From assembly GCA_008694505.1 (NCBI GenBank), contig VZDJ01000623.1, forward strand, positions 6,510,529-6,574,528: a stretch of 64,000 nt of DNA. The letters are read 5' to 3'. The notes beneath the pieces are model-generated. The model searched no databases. It was not told the DNA's origin and saw nothing but the letters and a program-made list of their open reading frames with translations. Of the stretch, positions 1 through 14,900 are shown piece after piece. Every line of letters begins with the position of its first letter. Position 1 is the first letter of the stretch. Made by a program: the position numbers and the translations under genes. Source of the DNA: Cyanoderma ruficeps. Lineage: Eukaryota > Chordata > Aves > Passeriformes > Timaliidae.

Positions 1-3000
1 TAAATAAATTAAGAAGTAAACATGGAAAAGGGGGAGTCCTGGTGTAGTGGTTGATAATGAGGAAACAGAGCTGCCAGTGAGGCTGCTGAGAGCAGCTAGA
101 AAAATGAGCAGTGAAGAACAATCGTGGGGACCAGGGAGAAGCTGGCTGCCAAGAAGAAGGGAAATGACTAAATGCATTAAGGACAACAGGAAGATCAAAT
201 AGGCTTTGTGCCAGGCCAGGAAAAGAAATTCAGAGGGAAACTACCATGGCTCATGTGCTGGATTGAGTGATTATTCTGCAGTGAAAGCAACAACTGAGAT
301 GTCATAAAGTCTCTAAGATTTAGAAGAAAAAACAGATACAAGACAGATCCCATGAAACTTCTCATACAAGAGCACAGACCTTCATCAATGTTCAGTGGTT
401 TTTGATAATTGCCTTTGATAATTGTTTGCAAATTTGCTTCTTCAGACCTGTGCAGTACTGAATTGGTGTACAGAGTTTCTCTGTTCCAGCAGTTTCTCAT
501 CACAATGTGAAAGGTTCATCTCATTCCGTGATGGTAGCTTTTTATGCTTGTACTAATTCCCTCTGGTTACTAATGGATCATTTACACATCTGAGAATGTT
601 GTTAAGAAGCTCCTGAGGTGGAAAGAGATTCCAGCTGTACCTACTGCTCCTATTTCTTATGGCAGGCTCCTGAGAGTTGCACAACTGCCTATTAGCAAGT
701 CGATGATGGATGGAACAGCTGTAAATTTACAAATAATGATAATCTTGAGACTCCTAAATTAGTTAGAAAACAGAAGTTTTCAAATTTTAAACCAGACCTT
801 AAACCAGGATCTTTTTACAGGATAATGCCACCAACAAGACAATAGGTCAGTGGTCAGAAGCTACAAGCATTTTTCTGTCCTTTCAAGTTCTCCATCTTTT
901 CTGAAAACAGATGATTGAAATCTCAGGCCAATTTACCACAGTGTTTGAAGGAAGGGTTTTAAGTTTTTAACTGATCTGCTGGACCATAATCAGAAATCTA
1001 TATGTTTCTTTCCATATCATTTCTATTCTTCTGCAAAATCACCTACATTTATTTGTTCTGGGAGGTAAGTGAAAAGTAAAGAATTAAAATATTAATGGGG
1101 CAAAACAAGAATAGTTGCTTAAGGATGGTGAGAAAAAAGAATAGCAGAATAAGGAGGAAGGAAGAAAAATGCCACTGGTTCAGCAGATGGAAAAGAGAGA
1201 GCACCATACCCCTGGTGATTCTGTGAATCTCTTAAAGACAAATTAACATTAAGAAAACACTCTGGGAGGGTGAAAATGTGAGAAAGAAGAAGATGTGAAC
1301 TTGATGTACGGAAATCTTGTTTTTCTTGTTGCCTTTGACAGAAAGCCAGAAATATATCTGAAAGGCCAAAGAAATTTCAACTGAAGGTGAAAATGAACAA
1401 CTTTTCTGGAAAGAGAAAACTCTTGTTCCAATCCTACTTGCAAGATGGAAAGGAACAGAACAAAAAGTGACCTTTATTTTTTTTCCTATTGTTTCACATC
1501 CTGGTCCTTTCATCTCAAGGACTGATTGGTGGACTTGACCTCACCTAACTTTAGAAGTCTTCATCTGAGCTAATTTTTTGCACACGTAGATTTAGGTGTT
1601 TCTGGCATTCATTCACTACCAGGAAAGTAACGTGCATCTATAATATTAGGACCTCAGAGAACTCTGGGCAGAAATAAAAGACACTGGAAGGTCTTGGAGG
1701 ACAATGCAAACAAAACTGTATCTTTCCTGTTTGAGTTTTTGTCTTAATTTGCTGTATCTCTATTAAATGGTCTACATTTAATAATGAATTATGTAGGAGA
1801 TGTCTCCTTGGCCTGATGGATTTCAAATATCTCTTCCTTTTGGATTTGAAAATCCTTGAAATTACTTACTGTAATGGTAACTCAGTCTAAAAATATCAAT
1901 GCGCTCTGTAGTTCATGCCAGAGAACAGAAACAAAAATATTGAATTTTAACATGCACACAAAGAAAGAACACAGGGGAGAGCAACATAAATTTAGTAGTT
2001 CTATTTTCATCTTCAGTGAGCATTAGTACAGACTGTTAATTGTTCTGAAGAGGTGCATGGTTATTGAAGGAGTACATGGAGTACTTGTTTCACTTAATAC
2101 TCAGGTTATTAGTTTTTTATAGAACTAAAGTTTATATGAAAACATGGATCATGACAGAAGGACTAAATAGCGTTAGTAGACACTTCTAGTTAATGTCCAC
2201 AGTCTTATATATGGAGTTCAGTGATGATAATATGTGAAAATATGCTTGCAGCACATGGAGGGTAGGACTCAACAAGAGCAAATCCAGCTAGTGAGATCTG
2301 AGTTCTGTATGGGACTGTATAATACTGGCAGCAGATACATCAGGATACAGCAGGAAAGAAAGTTCAACCCTTCTGCCTCCAAGACTTCAGTGCCTGACTT
2401 GTCTACCCCACGTATTCACATGACTCAAAGTGAATTTTTATGGAACTGCTCACATGCTTAAACATTAGGCCAAAGTTAGGCCTCTGGTTAATTGCTTTTC
2501 TCTTCTATTCACAAATTGTGTATAAAGCTTTTCTAAACCAAATTCAATTAGCAATAATCTCATAGTGTGCATGAAAAAGGAGAGGAAATTGCCACCAAGG
2601 GAAATTAGAACACGAAGATACTTCTTTTCGTGTGGTACTTTTTCCTGTGAAAACAATACTTTTATTGATGTTTTGTTGTACCACTTTGTTGCTTCATTTA
2701 GATCAGCTCTGCAGTACTTTCCAAATTTAAATATGAAATGTGTGAAATAAATAAATATGAAATCCTCTTCTTCTGTTGCCCCATCTGAAAAAAGTGACTG
2801 AACATTCTGATCTGACATCAGCTGTGTGTCTTACAGAGATGATTCATGAAATACCACACCATGGGGAAAATTGAAGGGTAAAAGGGCACCCTGAACCCTT
2901 TTACTTTTATTTCTCTGATGATTTGGGTTTTTTTGAAATGGATGGGCTTTACTGGTTTTCTATCTGCCTTTGTGATTTCTGCTAGTCTTTAAGTTCTCAC

Positions 3001-6000
3001 AATAAAATAGAGGCACGGAAAAGGGAAAAATAATCAGAAAGCAAAATGCCACTTCAGTTTCACTCAGATACAGCACAACCATGGTTTTCCTGGAAGAATG
3101 AAGACTGATGACAAACTCAAGCAATATTGCCTATGAACAAAGCACAACCAGCTGATGTGATACTTTTTCACAGCTACTGTAACTGAGGCTGATTTCAGAT
3201 CAAACCACAGAGTATATAGATGTGTTTAAATAAGTATCTTGCCTAAGAAGAATTTTTTGGTTGAGAAACAAAGTTGAGTGGAAATTTACTGACAGGCTAG
3301 AATACAATGTTTACTTAGAATAGATGACCTTCAAAGCAAGTCTAAACTTCTCTGCTCTTAAGAATATCTGTCCAATAGCTCTATTAATTTTATTATTCAA
3401 CTGTAGACATCTTTTTGACCCCACTGCACAAAAGAGGCCTATTTCCTTACATATAGTGAAACTGTGCTCCTAAAAGTGTGAGGTAGCATTATTTCTCCAT
3501 AATTCTAACTCCAAGTATAGCCCCAGAACTGACTTTATTTTTAACAGACATGAGCAAATTAATTTGTATAGCCAACCCAAAGTAAGAATGTGTATTTTTA
3601 ATGCCATTTTAAGCTTAGTTCAATTGTTTACTAATTGTTGGATTAGATTGTTTACAACTTAGATTGTTTCCTAATCAGTTGGATTTGTTAGAGTTGTTTA
3701 TGTGATGCTGTAGGAACATGAATTGAAACTCCAATATTGAAATCAGAAATCAACAGAAGAAAAAAAAAATCACCACACTAAATGATCCTTGACATGGTGA
3801 ATTATTTTATTTTTAAGAATGCAATTACAAATATGATTAATGACATCTGTAGTGGCCTCAGGAGAATATGTGCCTATCTATGATTTTACAAATATGAGAA
3901 TAATATGTCAGTAAAATGCTGCTTACAGTCTATCTCCACATTAAGCATTTTTCAACTCCAACCCCCTCCAAATATGGATTAAAACTATATTTTTATTTCT
4001 TCCACTCATGCACAACTTTGATATACATATAATGTAATTTTTTTATCCACTTGCTAATGTTATTATTCCTCAAAATCATCCAAGTTGTCCTTAAGTCCTA
4101 CACGTGACCATACATATATATATATGTTTCTGAAGCAGAGATGTTTGAATGGCCCACGAACTGCTTGATGCCTTATTGCACACAGAGTTTACCTTTATTA
4201 AATATGCCACAATATAATGAAGGCCAGAATTTGGTCCAGTTGTTCAAATTTTGGGATGAAGCTGTTAAAAAATTCAGCCACAACAATATGTCTCTTTTGG
4301 GACATGAACTGCTGACATGCTTTTTGTTTGGCCAATCAGTGTGATAACTGAGTTGGAAAATCCTTTCTGGTAACATGAATGTAGTCACAAATATGTCATC
4401 CTCTCATACCTTTATGGAAAACCAGTACAGCATTCCTGTCTTTCTGCAACAAAACTAATTAGCAGGCTAATGAGGGTAGCAGATTGCACAACTCCTTTGG
4501 GTTTTCAAAGGAGTCGAAGGAAAAGTCAGCATTATTTGAACATTGCTACCTGTTTTCCTTTGAAAATTCCATAATAGAACATAGAGATACAGACAGATGT
4601 ACACAGCAATCAGGATATAGATCATACGTAACAAAATCAAAGATTTTCTTTAACAGATGCCTTGCAGGCTCATGTTTTTAAAAACTCTTCTTCTATAACA
4701 AAATATTTTTGCCTTTAATGTAGCTGATATTTAGGCATAGTACTTTGCTATTTGTGGTTTTTATTCTTACTCTGATTTCATTTTCATCCAGGGTTTGCAG
4801 TAATATGGGGGATTTGTTGTAGAAGCTATGGTCTTTCTGACACCAATATATCAGTGTGTGTAATGTGGCTGGGTCGAGTTTTGTTGACTTTCTATTTCCA
4901 GACATTTTTAATGATCTTACATAGCATTTCTCTTAAGCACAAGTGGATGCTGTAGCTGAATGCATTTGACTGGACAGATTATGATTTTTCAGGTTATACA
5001 CAAGGCCTACATCTTTCTATAGTGCATACTGGAAAACATTTTGCAATATTCAATCTTGCTAGTTCTTGTTGGGTTGTCCTTCATCTAAAATATTATTAAA
5101 AAAAAAAAAAAGTCAACATTTTCAGGAGAAAATAAATTAGTGCTTACCTTTGGAAATTCCAGTTGTATGCAACAGATAGAAACATATATATTTTTAGATA
5201 AGGACATTTCAAATTGGTTTTCATTCAGTATGTTGCACAAAAATGGACATTGCCCAATAAAAAGTTTTAGTAGTGTCTTCACAGGGTCTTCATAGTTTCT
5301 ATATTCCCGAAATATAAATCTTAGTGATGAATGAATTTAGAGCTAATAGTATAATTTGCTTCCTTTGCTTAAAAGTTTGCTGAAAAATCCTGGTTTATCA
5401 TCTCCCAGATTAATTTCATTCTTTGCAAGTATATTTAAGACTGTGTGAAATGAACTAGAGAAAGAATAAAGCCCTAAATAAGTTGATTAAGAAAAAACGA
5501 AAAAGAAAGAACATCAGTCCCAACAGTGCTCATCAGGCAATTTTCAAGTCATGTATCTGGTTTTGTCTGGAACAAGACTGTACATTGCAGTACAGTGTCT
5601 ACTAATTCTATGTCATGTTGAAAATTTTAACCCCAGCTATTTCTTTGTCTGACCTTTTTATAAAAAATACAAGAGATGTGGAATTTTTTAACATGGGATA
5701 AAAAATACATGTATATGCATTTTCAGACTAGTCAATAAAATCTTGCCTTTCAGGACTCAGAACACTTATACTTTAAGACATGAGAAAAGATATCCAAGAG
5801 GATGTTCCATTAAGCCAAGGTGAGCAATAAACACCATAACTGTAATAACTTTGAAGCTAATTCTTTCTTCAGTGTGTTTCAGAAAAGAAAAGAGACATCA
5901 GCTGAGGCATATTGTTGTTTGCTTTTCCAGAACAATACTTCTGGTCTACTAAAATAATACATGAGAAGAATCACTCATCAAGTCAGGCCATCCACAATAT

Positions 6001-9000
6001 GTATATTTTTCTCTTCTAGAAGTATTCTGTATCTGGAAAGCCAGCAATTTATCTCATTTTATTTGCCAGAAACACCTTTTCTTTGCATTTGGGGTGTATA
6101 ATAGGAATTTAGTAAATAGTAGTTCCATCTGCTAAGGTGCTGAAGAATTGAGTTTAAGCTTTTTCTTTTTAGTTGTATGAGGGAAGGAATCAAAAGTAAT
6201 GCTAATCACATCAATCCTTGTTTTCCCATGGATCTGGTGCCCTGTAACTATCCTGGTCATTATATACCTATCCCAGTATATGGCCAGTGTCTTCTTTCAC
6301 GTAGCAAAAAAGAAGGAGTTAGATTCTAAGCCAAGTCCTCATGGCTGTTTCCGATTTCTTTGTAGATGCCTAACACAGTGCAAAATAACAATGAGTAACA
6401 TTGGCTTCTTCTTGGTTTCCCAAACACTCCATACTTCCAGCAGAAGAAAAACACACTTGAACAGCTCTGGAAATTTTCTGCTTCCAGTGATATGGAGACA
6501 TGGCAAATTTCTTCATTTAAATCCATCCCAGTAAGAAGTCAACTGCATTGTGAGCTTTCTTTCTCTTTCATTCCTTCTTTAAAAATTCTCCGTTTTTCTC
6601 ATCTGCCATGCCCTGTGTTTATAGCAATGGAGGAAACATGATAAAAAACTCATAACACCTACTAGAGACAGCAAAACTAAGATATGTACCACTTGTGGAA
6701 CTTCAAAAATTCAACCCATAGTGTCTAAGCATTTTTAATTTCCAATTGCATATGATTCTTCTTATAGGTGATAATGATTGATGGCAATGTGGTAGCATGT
6801 GAGTTCAGGAAGGAAAAAAAAACAAACAGGTTGTGATGAGGAAACTGTTTAAACAATATGAAACTGCCAAATTTAAATGTGCCCTTTAAATGAATCCATC
6901 CTCTCTACCTCTCTTTTGCAAGTGTTGTAAATATGTCACTTCTGTTTTCTTTAGTTACAGACTCTTCTTATCTCTTAATAGAGTCTGATGGAAATATCTC
7001 TTTCCCCCTTTTTCAACATGTCCAATGAAGCAGGGTTACAAAAACCAGGGCAACACTGAAAATTGCTATTTTCATGATCATATCTCTTGCCAATTTTCAC
7101 TTCTGCTCTCAATTTATTCCACACAGCTGATTTTAATAGCAATAACAAAGTCTCTGATATGCACAGTATGGTTTTTTGAACTTCATTTTAAAGAAGTAGG
7201 CTAAAAATTTCCAAAGGCAGCATTTAATTCCTGGTGTAGTGATGATTTAAGCATTCAAATTAAGACAAGTGAGATCCTATTTTAGAAGTGCTGAGCATCA
7301 GCAAGTCTGAGTTCTAGAGCATTAAAACTCAGCACAGCCAAATGAGCAAGCAGGCACATATAAGCACTCCAAATCAGAGACTGTTTTTGGAAAATTTAGC
7401 CTTGTTTCTTAAGGGTGAAATCTTGGCCTTTCAAAGCCAATTACAAATCTCCCAATGACTTCAATAAGCTTGGATTTCACCCTTTATATTTTATAGGAAA
7501 AAACAAGCAACTCATACAGAAGTTTCTCTTTTAGGATTTTCTTGATGTTTGCTCAACCCTGGCTTCCCTTTAGGTAGGAAAAATCATGGTTTTAATTTAA
7601 ACTCCATAAAAACAAATAAACAGTAGCTTAATTACAAGGGTGGATGGGATGTTTCACAATGCTTAAACTAATGTAGTAAAACATCAAGTGTTTGAAAAAA
7701 CATTTTTAAAACTTAGAAAACTTTAAACTGTAGTGTGCCTTCTCCTCCCTATTCCCAACAATGCTGGAGTTGCTAATTTTACAGCACAAATGGGAAACTG
7801 CTGACAAATCCTAGTAAAGTAGGTTCCATTTATTTTAGCTCATGCCAACAGTAGTACTGTAGAATAAATATTTTAACCACTTTATCTGTAGTAGGTGCTT
7901 CAGTATGTGCCTCTAAAACACATTGCATTTCTGCTCCAACTCTATGATATTGATCTCTTCCCATTTACTTAGGTACGATAATCTCATATTCATAAAGATC
8001 TTATGTTTGTGTGAACATTTGTGCCTATACCAATAATTTATAAAATACTTTTAGTGGTTGTCATCCTTAAAGATGAAACCCTTACTGATGATTCAACAGA
8101 GACACTATCACAATATAAAAACTGAAACACAAAGAGTATATTTTTTTAACATACAGACAGTTTCTTGGTCCTTGAATTGCTCTGATCAGGTGAAAATGGA
8201 CAAGTAAACTTTAGATCCTACTAAACCCCTTGTAAAATCTTAAAGATTCTTCTGTTCTGTATCTGTGACACATTAAAAAATGTTATTGTCTGTCAGTTCA
8301 AAGACTGAATGATTTATTTATCTATTCCACTGCTTCCACTTGCCCATTTCTTCATGTATTCACAATGCAAGGATTAGCCATAATAACAGAAAATACAGCT
8401 CATTGTTTTGAATATGTACATGCCCCATATATGTTGACTTGTTTTCCACTGGAAAATTAGATAAACCAAGATTTTTTTATCTGATGATTCCCCAACTGCT
8501 CCATTTCAGGACTAGAGCATAACCAAGTATATTGTTGGCCCACATATGTAGAATCTTGGCATGGAAAATGGTTTTGAGAAACACTACATCTCTTCTTTGG
8601 GGGGTAGGATGAGGATAACATTTTCTTTGAAACTTATCCACTCCTCTTCTGTTTAAAGGTCAGAGATTTGAGAACTGATTTCCTTTCCACGTGCAGGAGG
8701 TGGTGTCAGCAGTGCTCTTATTACCTTTATTTAATTTCACTTGGTGCATTAGCGGTAGTGGCCAGACAGTTAAGAGGCCTTATTTCCTACTCAGATTTGT
8801 TCCTTGAGCCACACAGCCTACTCAGAGTACAGCTAGAATTTATGGGAAATAAGCTCAAGGAAAGAAAACTTGTCCTCCCTTATTTCAGTGGTTGGTTGTT
8901 TTCAAATGGATTGGTGAAGCTGTCTATGGCTGGAGGGTCTCATTTGTGGAGGCACCAGAAGACAGACAACCTTTGATCATCATGCCCAAAGCACAACACT

Positions 9001-11650
9001 GGATTCCATTTTGGAACACAAGGGTAATTTTAGAAAGTTTTCCTTCAGCAGACAGCAAAGGTAAAATAACAAGAGAATGGTTCCTTGCTGTGTGCCTAGA
9101 GGTCATATTTGCATCTGAGCTCCCTAAAGTCACAAACTTTTCTTTTGTAAATTACACTCATTTCCATTCAATATCAATGCTAAATTTTAGTCATCCTGTT
9201 AAAGTACTTTTTTCCTGGGTTTTTAACTAACCAAAGTACTACTGGTTATTTCCATGAATAAAGGACAGCATTCAGCCAGTGTATTTTATCTGGATCTGAT
9301 TTTGGACACTGTAAACTTGTTTCCAGGATTTTAAAACTCTCTTAATAGAGAGTGTATCCTTACCTACCCACCTATCAATTCTGTGTTTATAATGTTCCTA
9401 GAAAATACGCTCAGAAAATAATGTACTTCCCTATACCACTTTACCTTTTGCTGGGCAATACTCCTGAGGCATCTGTTTTCAGATCAAGGGAACATTGAAA
9501 GGTCTTAAATCTGATCTCTCAGACAGCTGTGCTAATTTAACTAAAGGGGCTACAAGAGAGGATGGAGAGAAATCTATAAAATATTTGGCTGACATTTGAA
9601 AAAAGAGATAGGATGTTTTCTTGTTAACCTTTAGAGCAGCCCATTACATAAATTGTGACAATGTTCTCAGATTAAATGAGACTGTATTCTGTCTTAGCTC
9701 TAAATTTATCACTTCAGCAAATGAATTCTACTGTAAATTCTGGCAATATATCTTTTAAAGAATGCTGTTTATCTCACTGGGGAAGCAGAGTGCTGATAAA
9801 TAAGGAGCACAGCCTTTTAGATGAAACATGGTAAAGGTGGATTGAAAGGAAGATTCAATAGCATGGCTTTCCTGGTTCAGTGTAGGAATGTTCCATGTTA
9901 TATGTCTGATGAAATTACAGGTTTCTCATAGCATTTCTGTAAGTTCTCAGATGATATGCAAAAAAGATCTATGAAATGTTGCCTTCTCATAACATTTGAT
10001 TATGTGGATTCTAATTATATATGAAAAGCATTTGTACAGAATTCAGTGATGAATGGTTGTTCAGCAGCAACTTCAGCTCCTACTTAGGTTTCCATTCACT
10101 CTAAATGAATGATTTTCACCAACTTATGTCTATAAGACCAGGCTGAGAACGGACATTTTAAATAATTTAATTTTAAGCTCTCCTAAAATTAAAACAACTT
10201 TAATGTAATTTTTGTGTTCCCCAAAGACTAAATCCTGCAATAGTTCCTAAGTGATTAAATTTCTTTGTGTTCATTCAAAACCTGAGTAATACAAGAGGCT
10301 GAAATAAAGAGAGCTTGTGGAAATATAAAAGGCCCATGCACATCTTTAGGAAGAGAGTAGAAAAAAGTTGGGAAAATTATTTTAGATTAAAATATGGACA
10401 TAAGATATAAGAGTATGAAATTTCATCAGAGGCTGTCAGTTTACAAATACTTCTTGCTAGAAATGATTTAGTCAATTTCTGTAAAAATTTGTTTTAAAAT
10501 ATTAACACATTAGCTAATAATAGACCAAAGATGAAGAATAAGAACCTTCACTCCATTAGGATGAATTACGAACTTTTGAAACCTAAAAATCCCCACTTTC
10601 AATATTAGTACTTGAACTGCACTGTGGAAGCAGTAAGGAATTGCTAAAAGTCAAGGGGTTACACACACTGTAGTGTTCAGAGCACTCTGATTATTTAAAG
10701 GGTAAACTGTCAGAATTGTAAGCTATGCAAGTTTCAAACTATAATTGCATTACTCATGAAAGTACTGCTTACTTGCCTAAATATAGCAAAGATTGTTCCT
10801 TATAGGGAAAAAATTATTTTTGGTAAAGTTTTGTGTTCTGAGGGAACTGAACAGAGCTGACCAGAAAGCAGAAGTATATAATCCTACCAGTCTCAGACAC
10901 TAATTTTGTTGAAGGTTGCAGTGTTTCTTTATTTTATCTTTATTTATCTTTATTTAGAAAGTTTGTTGGGCGATGGTGACTAATAGCTGAACATCTGGAT
11001 GCAGTGACCTTTAAAAGCCTTTAGTCATTACTGTGCCCAATTAAACTCAATATCAACAGAAGTGCTTGCATTTTGACTCGACTAGTATAAATCACTTTGC
11101 AAATACATTGTGCAAACAGGGGGAAGTATTACCATCCCGGGCTCATTCCCCTCTAAATGACTTCAGCAGGATGGGTCAGGAGCTGAGGATTTGTTTTGGT
11201 TTTTGTTTCCAAAGTACAAACTTTTGACAATTAAGAAAATTAATTAATGAAGTTAGCTGGACTAAATAGCCCAAAAACTTCATCAAGGAACACAACTGGA
11301 ATTTATCTAAGTCAAACATACAAAAATTATCTGGGATTCACATCTCATACAGAAAGAAAATAACTTTAAGAAAGCTTTTTAAAGGCCTAAGTGGATAAAC
11401 AGCCATCTCATAAAAAGGATATTAGCAATAAACAGGGAGTTTATCTGGAATGAGAAAACGAGTGGTCATTTAGGGAAGTTTTACTTTAAAGGTCAAAAAG
11501 TGCAAGAACAAAGCGAAAATTTTGAAAAACCAAGCTGGATTTGACTTTATAAAAGAAAATAAAACAGGTGAGTAGAAGGCTCTCCTAAAAATGTCTAAAA
11601 TTTGGAAGTCTGACTCCTGTTCAGTGAGGGATCATGATAAGAGAAAACCT
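1..11650. other. Intergenic DNA upstream of HGF, no gene recognised
   Basis: AT-rich sequence with stops in all frames at the spacing expected by chance. The open frames here are about 110 codons at most, have no recognisable domain, and are not bounded by convincing splice sites in series. I see only short A/T runs and a small AT dinucleotide run near 4113-4125. In mammals the neighbour upstream of HGF is CACNA2D1; I looked for its 3' exons and did not recognise any. Distal regulatory elements could be present but cannot be called from one sequence. Confidence 0.6.
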
Positions 11651-11689
11651 AATGCGGCGCCAGAGCCCAACATTCAACTGAGCAACTGT

Positions 11690-11960
11690 TGGAACATGGA
11701 GATGCATGGGCCAGGGATCAGCTGAAGCACTCCCAGGCTTCAGGCACCTCCTTGGAGACAAGAAGGAGCCATGGCCAGGCTGGGACTTTGGCCAGCAGGA
11801 GGAGTTGAGATCCAGGCCAGAGAGGGTGGCCAGGATGGCTGGGCAGGGCTGTGGTGGGACCAGGCTGGGACATCAGCTTGGCAAGGGCCACCTACAGGGT
11901 TGTAGCAGGGCAGGAGGTGTGTCCTCCAGCCTCTCTGGGGCAGGGAGGGACATTTGTTTC
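11690..11960. other. GC-rich insert of unknown origin
   Basis: About 270 bases that are much richer in G and C than the surrounding AT-rich DNA, with many CAGG/CTGG/CCTGG motifs and two loosely similar segments that both begin CCAGGCTGGGAC. Open frames exist on both strands (92 codons on +, 86 on -) but are low in complexity and resemble no family I know. It could be an old retroposon fragment, a decayed minisatellite or a small regulatory island. I cannot decide between these. Confidence 0.35.
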
Positions 11961-11989
11961 CAAACAGAGTTTCCCAAGTGTTAACACTT

Positions 11990-14900
11990 AAGCAGAGCAA
12001 CCAGAAACTTGGTTTTCCCGCGCTCCTCTAAAATCAGTGGGTAAAAAAGTCCTCTATTAACAAAAGCTCAAACTCTCTAAGGTCTAATTCTTGTCTCTCC
12101 ATAGGCAGGTCTTTGGGCACTTTCTGTGTTCATGTTTTGTGAAGTGATATGCTGAATTTGAGAGGGCTGGAAAGTATTGCTTCAGACCTTCAAGAAATCA
12201 GACTCGGAATGTAGCAAGAAATAATAAAGATTCTGTCAGGTTGAAGATTTTACTTTATAGCTAGAAGCTGTACAACACAAAATTTGTATTTAAAAGAAGA
12301 AAAATGAGATCTTGGGTGGCTGAGGAACAATTGTTTAACCTTTGTAATATGGAACACCTGGACAAAGTGAAATTGAAGATTTCACAATAAACAGAAAATG
12401 ACATAATACACAATGAGTTTTTCAAAGTTAATCACTGCCTGCCAACAGAGAACTTTTGATTTTCCAAACAGTGCACATAATCCAAAGAGCATTGTGATAC
12501 CATGTCAGATAGGAAGCTTTTAATTTTACTACAATAAAATTATGGATTTGTGAAAGTAAGATAACAATAGATTGTGGTGAAGGTAACTGTCAAGCTAGAG
12601 ACACTGTAACTGTTTGGAACTAATATTGTTCAGTATTTCTAATTAGTTGTTACAGAATAAAAAGTAGATATGTTTCCATAGAGCTTTTCAATAGTTAGAA
12701 TATGTTGTGGGTAGCTAGACCAGGTGTCAATTTATACTTCCTAACTACCAAAAGTCCCCATTCCTTAATTGTTAACATTGGTGACCTACCTGGAGCATAT
12801 CACAGTTCCCTCCAGCCCAGATATTTGAGTATCTGGCAGAAACAAGGCTGCTGTGTGTCTGGATCGTGCCCTGAGGTAGTCTTAGGAGAACTCTTTAACA
12901 TGAAGCAGGTTTAACATAAACATTGTCAAAGTAAGAGTGATGACTTAGAACACTGAAGTGTTAGGAATAGAACAAAATCCAACAATACAACACATCCAGA
13001 CTTACATGTGGATCTCAGAAAAGTATATAGTTCAACAGTCATAAATACAGAAGCAGAGAAAGATCAAGTACTTAAATTTAGGCTTTCAGAACATTGCTTG
13101 CAAAAAACCTAATCCTTTTGTTCTGGTGAAGGACAGAGAGCTATTGCTGTTCTCTGGTAGCCCATCTCTATTAGCAACAGGAAGCTGGAAAAATAAAAAT
13201 TGATTTGGAGTCATTGACCCCAGCTTAGAAACTCTATGGGAGCACTAATATTTAGAAGGTTGTAAAGACTTTACAAAAAATACAGCAGTCTTATAGATTG
13301 TGTCTAAACTGAATTGTAGGCGTGAACGTAATGTGAATAAAAATATCAATTCCTGCTAATTCAGTTTAGGGAGCAAGGCTGAACACCTGCTCTGATCTGA
13401 TCCAATTTCCTGGATGTTATTTTCTGCAAAGGAGTGAAGTGATGAAGGGAATATGATTTATAGCTCTCATGGAATGGATGTTAACTGAACTGAAGAAGCA
13501 TGTGTTTCATTATTTGTAAAGCAAAACTAAAAAGGATGAAAGAAATAAAAATATAACTAAGAAAATCTTAATAGGAAAAGACACAACAATATTCTCTCAC
13601 AGCAGACAAACATTACAAACAGTTTTGAATTTAAGCCTCTTAGAAATGTTATTGCATTGTAAGGCTAAAAGTCTTCAGATTCATATCTGGTTGAAGAATG
13701 AAAGATAAAGGAATATATTCAAACAATTCATGAAGTAGAATTGTAAGCAAAACTAAATAGGCATCTAACTTGCCTTTTAAATATTCTTGACAAATATGTA
13801 CATGAAAATTAAACATAATTAATTTTATCCTCTTACCTTATCTTTTTTTATGAAAAGTACCAAAAGGAAAATGAACCGCAGTGATTATTGACCTAACTAC
13901 ATAAGTACCCACAGCCATCTTCTCAGATATTGCCTTGCTCAAACTAGAACTGGAAAACCTTACAAATAACTTTTTGGCTTCAGTCTTCCTATTTTCTCCC
14001 TTCTTTAGTTTTTATGGATTTATTCCAAAGACAATTTGGCAGTAAATATAATTTCTTTTTTATGCAGTCTATGACTTTTTAAAATTCAGCTATCTGCATC
14101 ACATCTGTGGGGGAAAAGCATATGCCATTATTGAATTTTATAATGAAAGAGATGAGCTCTCTAAGTGATCTTAAATTGATGAGAAAAATTGCACATCAAG
14201 TATTGTCACAAGGTAAAGTGAGAGAAACGCATGCTAATCAGGGTAGTTGCTGTTTTCAAATCATGTTTCTGACAACCTGTTGCTATGTAAATCCAACCCT
14301 GCAAAAGCTATCTCTCTATATATGTTTATATAAGTTACATAAGGAAGGTATAGCATAAATCTGTGATGTTGAGGACACTCAAGACCTAAGTCCTGAGACA
14401 AGACATGTAACTCATTGGCTTGGATTCATGGTTTCAGATGTCTGGAAGGTGTCTCAGGGCAGCACTCAAAGCCGCCTGCCTCAGCATTCCCCACAAATTA
14501 ATATGATGCTGGACATGTCCAGCCAGGCCCTCCATGAGGCAGCACTGTGGATGGTAGGAAATATGACATGGCTGTTCCAAGGAAAGGAAGCGTTCCTCAA
14601 GAGGTTTGCAGACATTGCTAGAGACACAGAAAACAATTCAGGGTTAGCTACAAAAGCTGCAGGCAGCAAAATAGCATAGACCTCAGCTCACATAGATACT
14701 CAGCTGTTGAAGGTGGGATTTTTAACAGCCCTTGCACCTGTTTATAATAAAATCAATTGGCAAGTTTTCCCCTAGATACACTGAGGCAGAAACAGGTTAG
14801 TGCTGAGTGGCAGTGGTAACACCACAAAACCAAAACATATCATTCTTGAGTGGTCTTCTGCCTAAGATCAGGATTTTCACAATTCCCAGAAATGTCTGTG

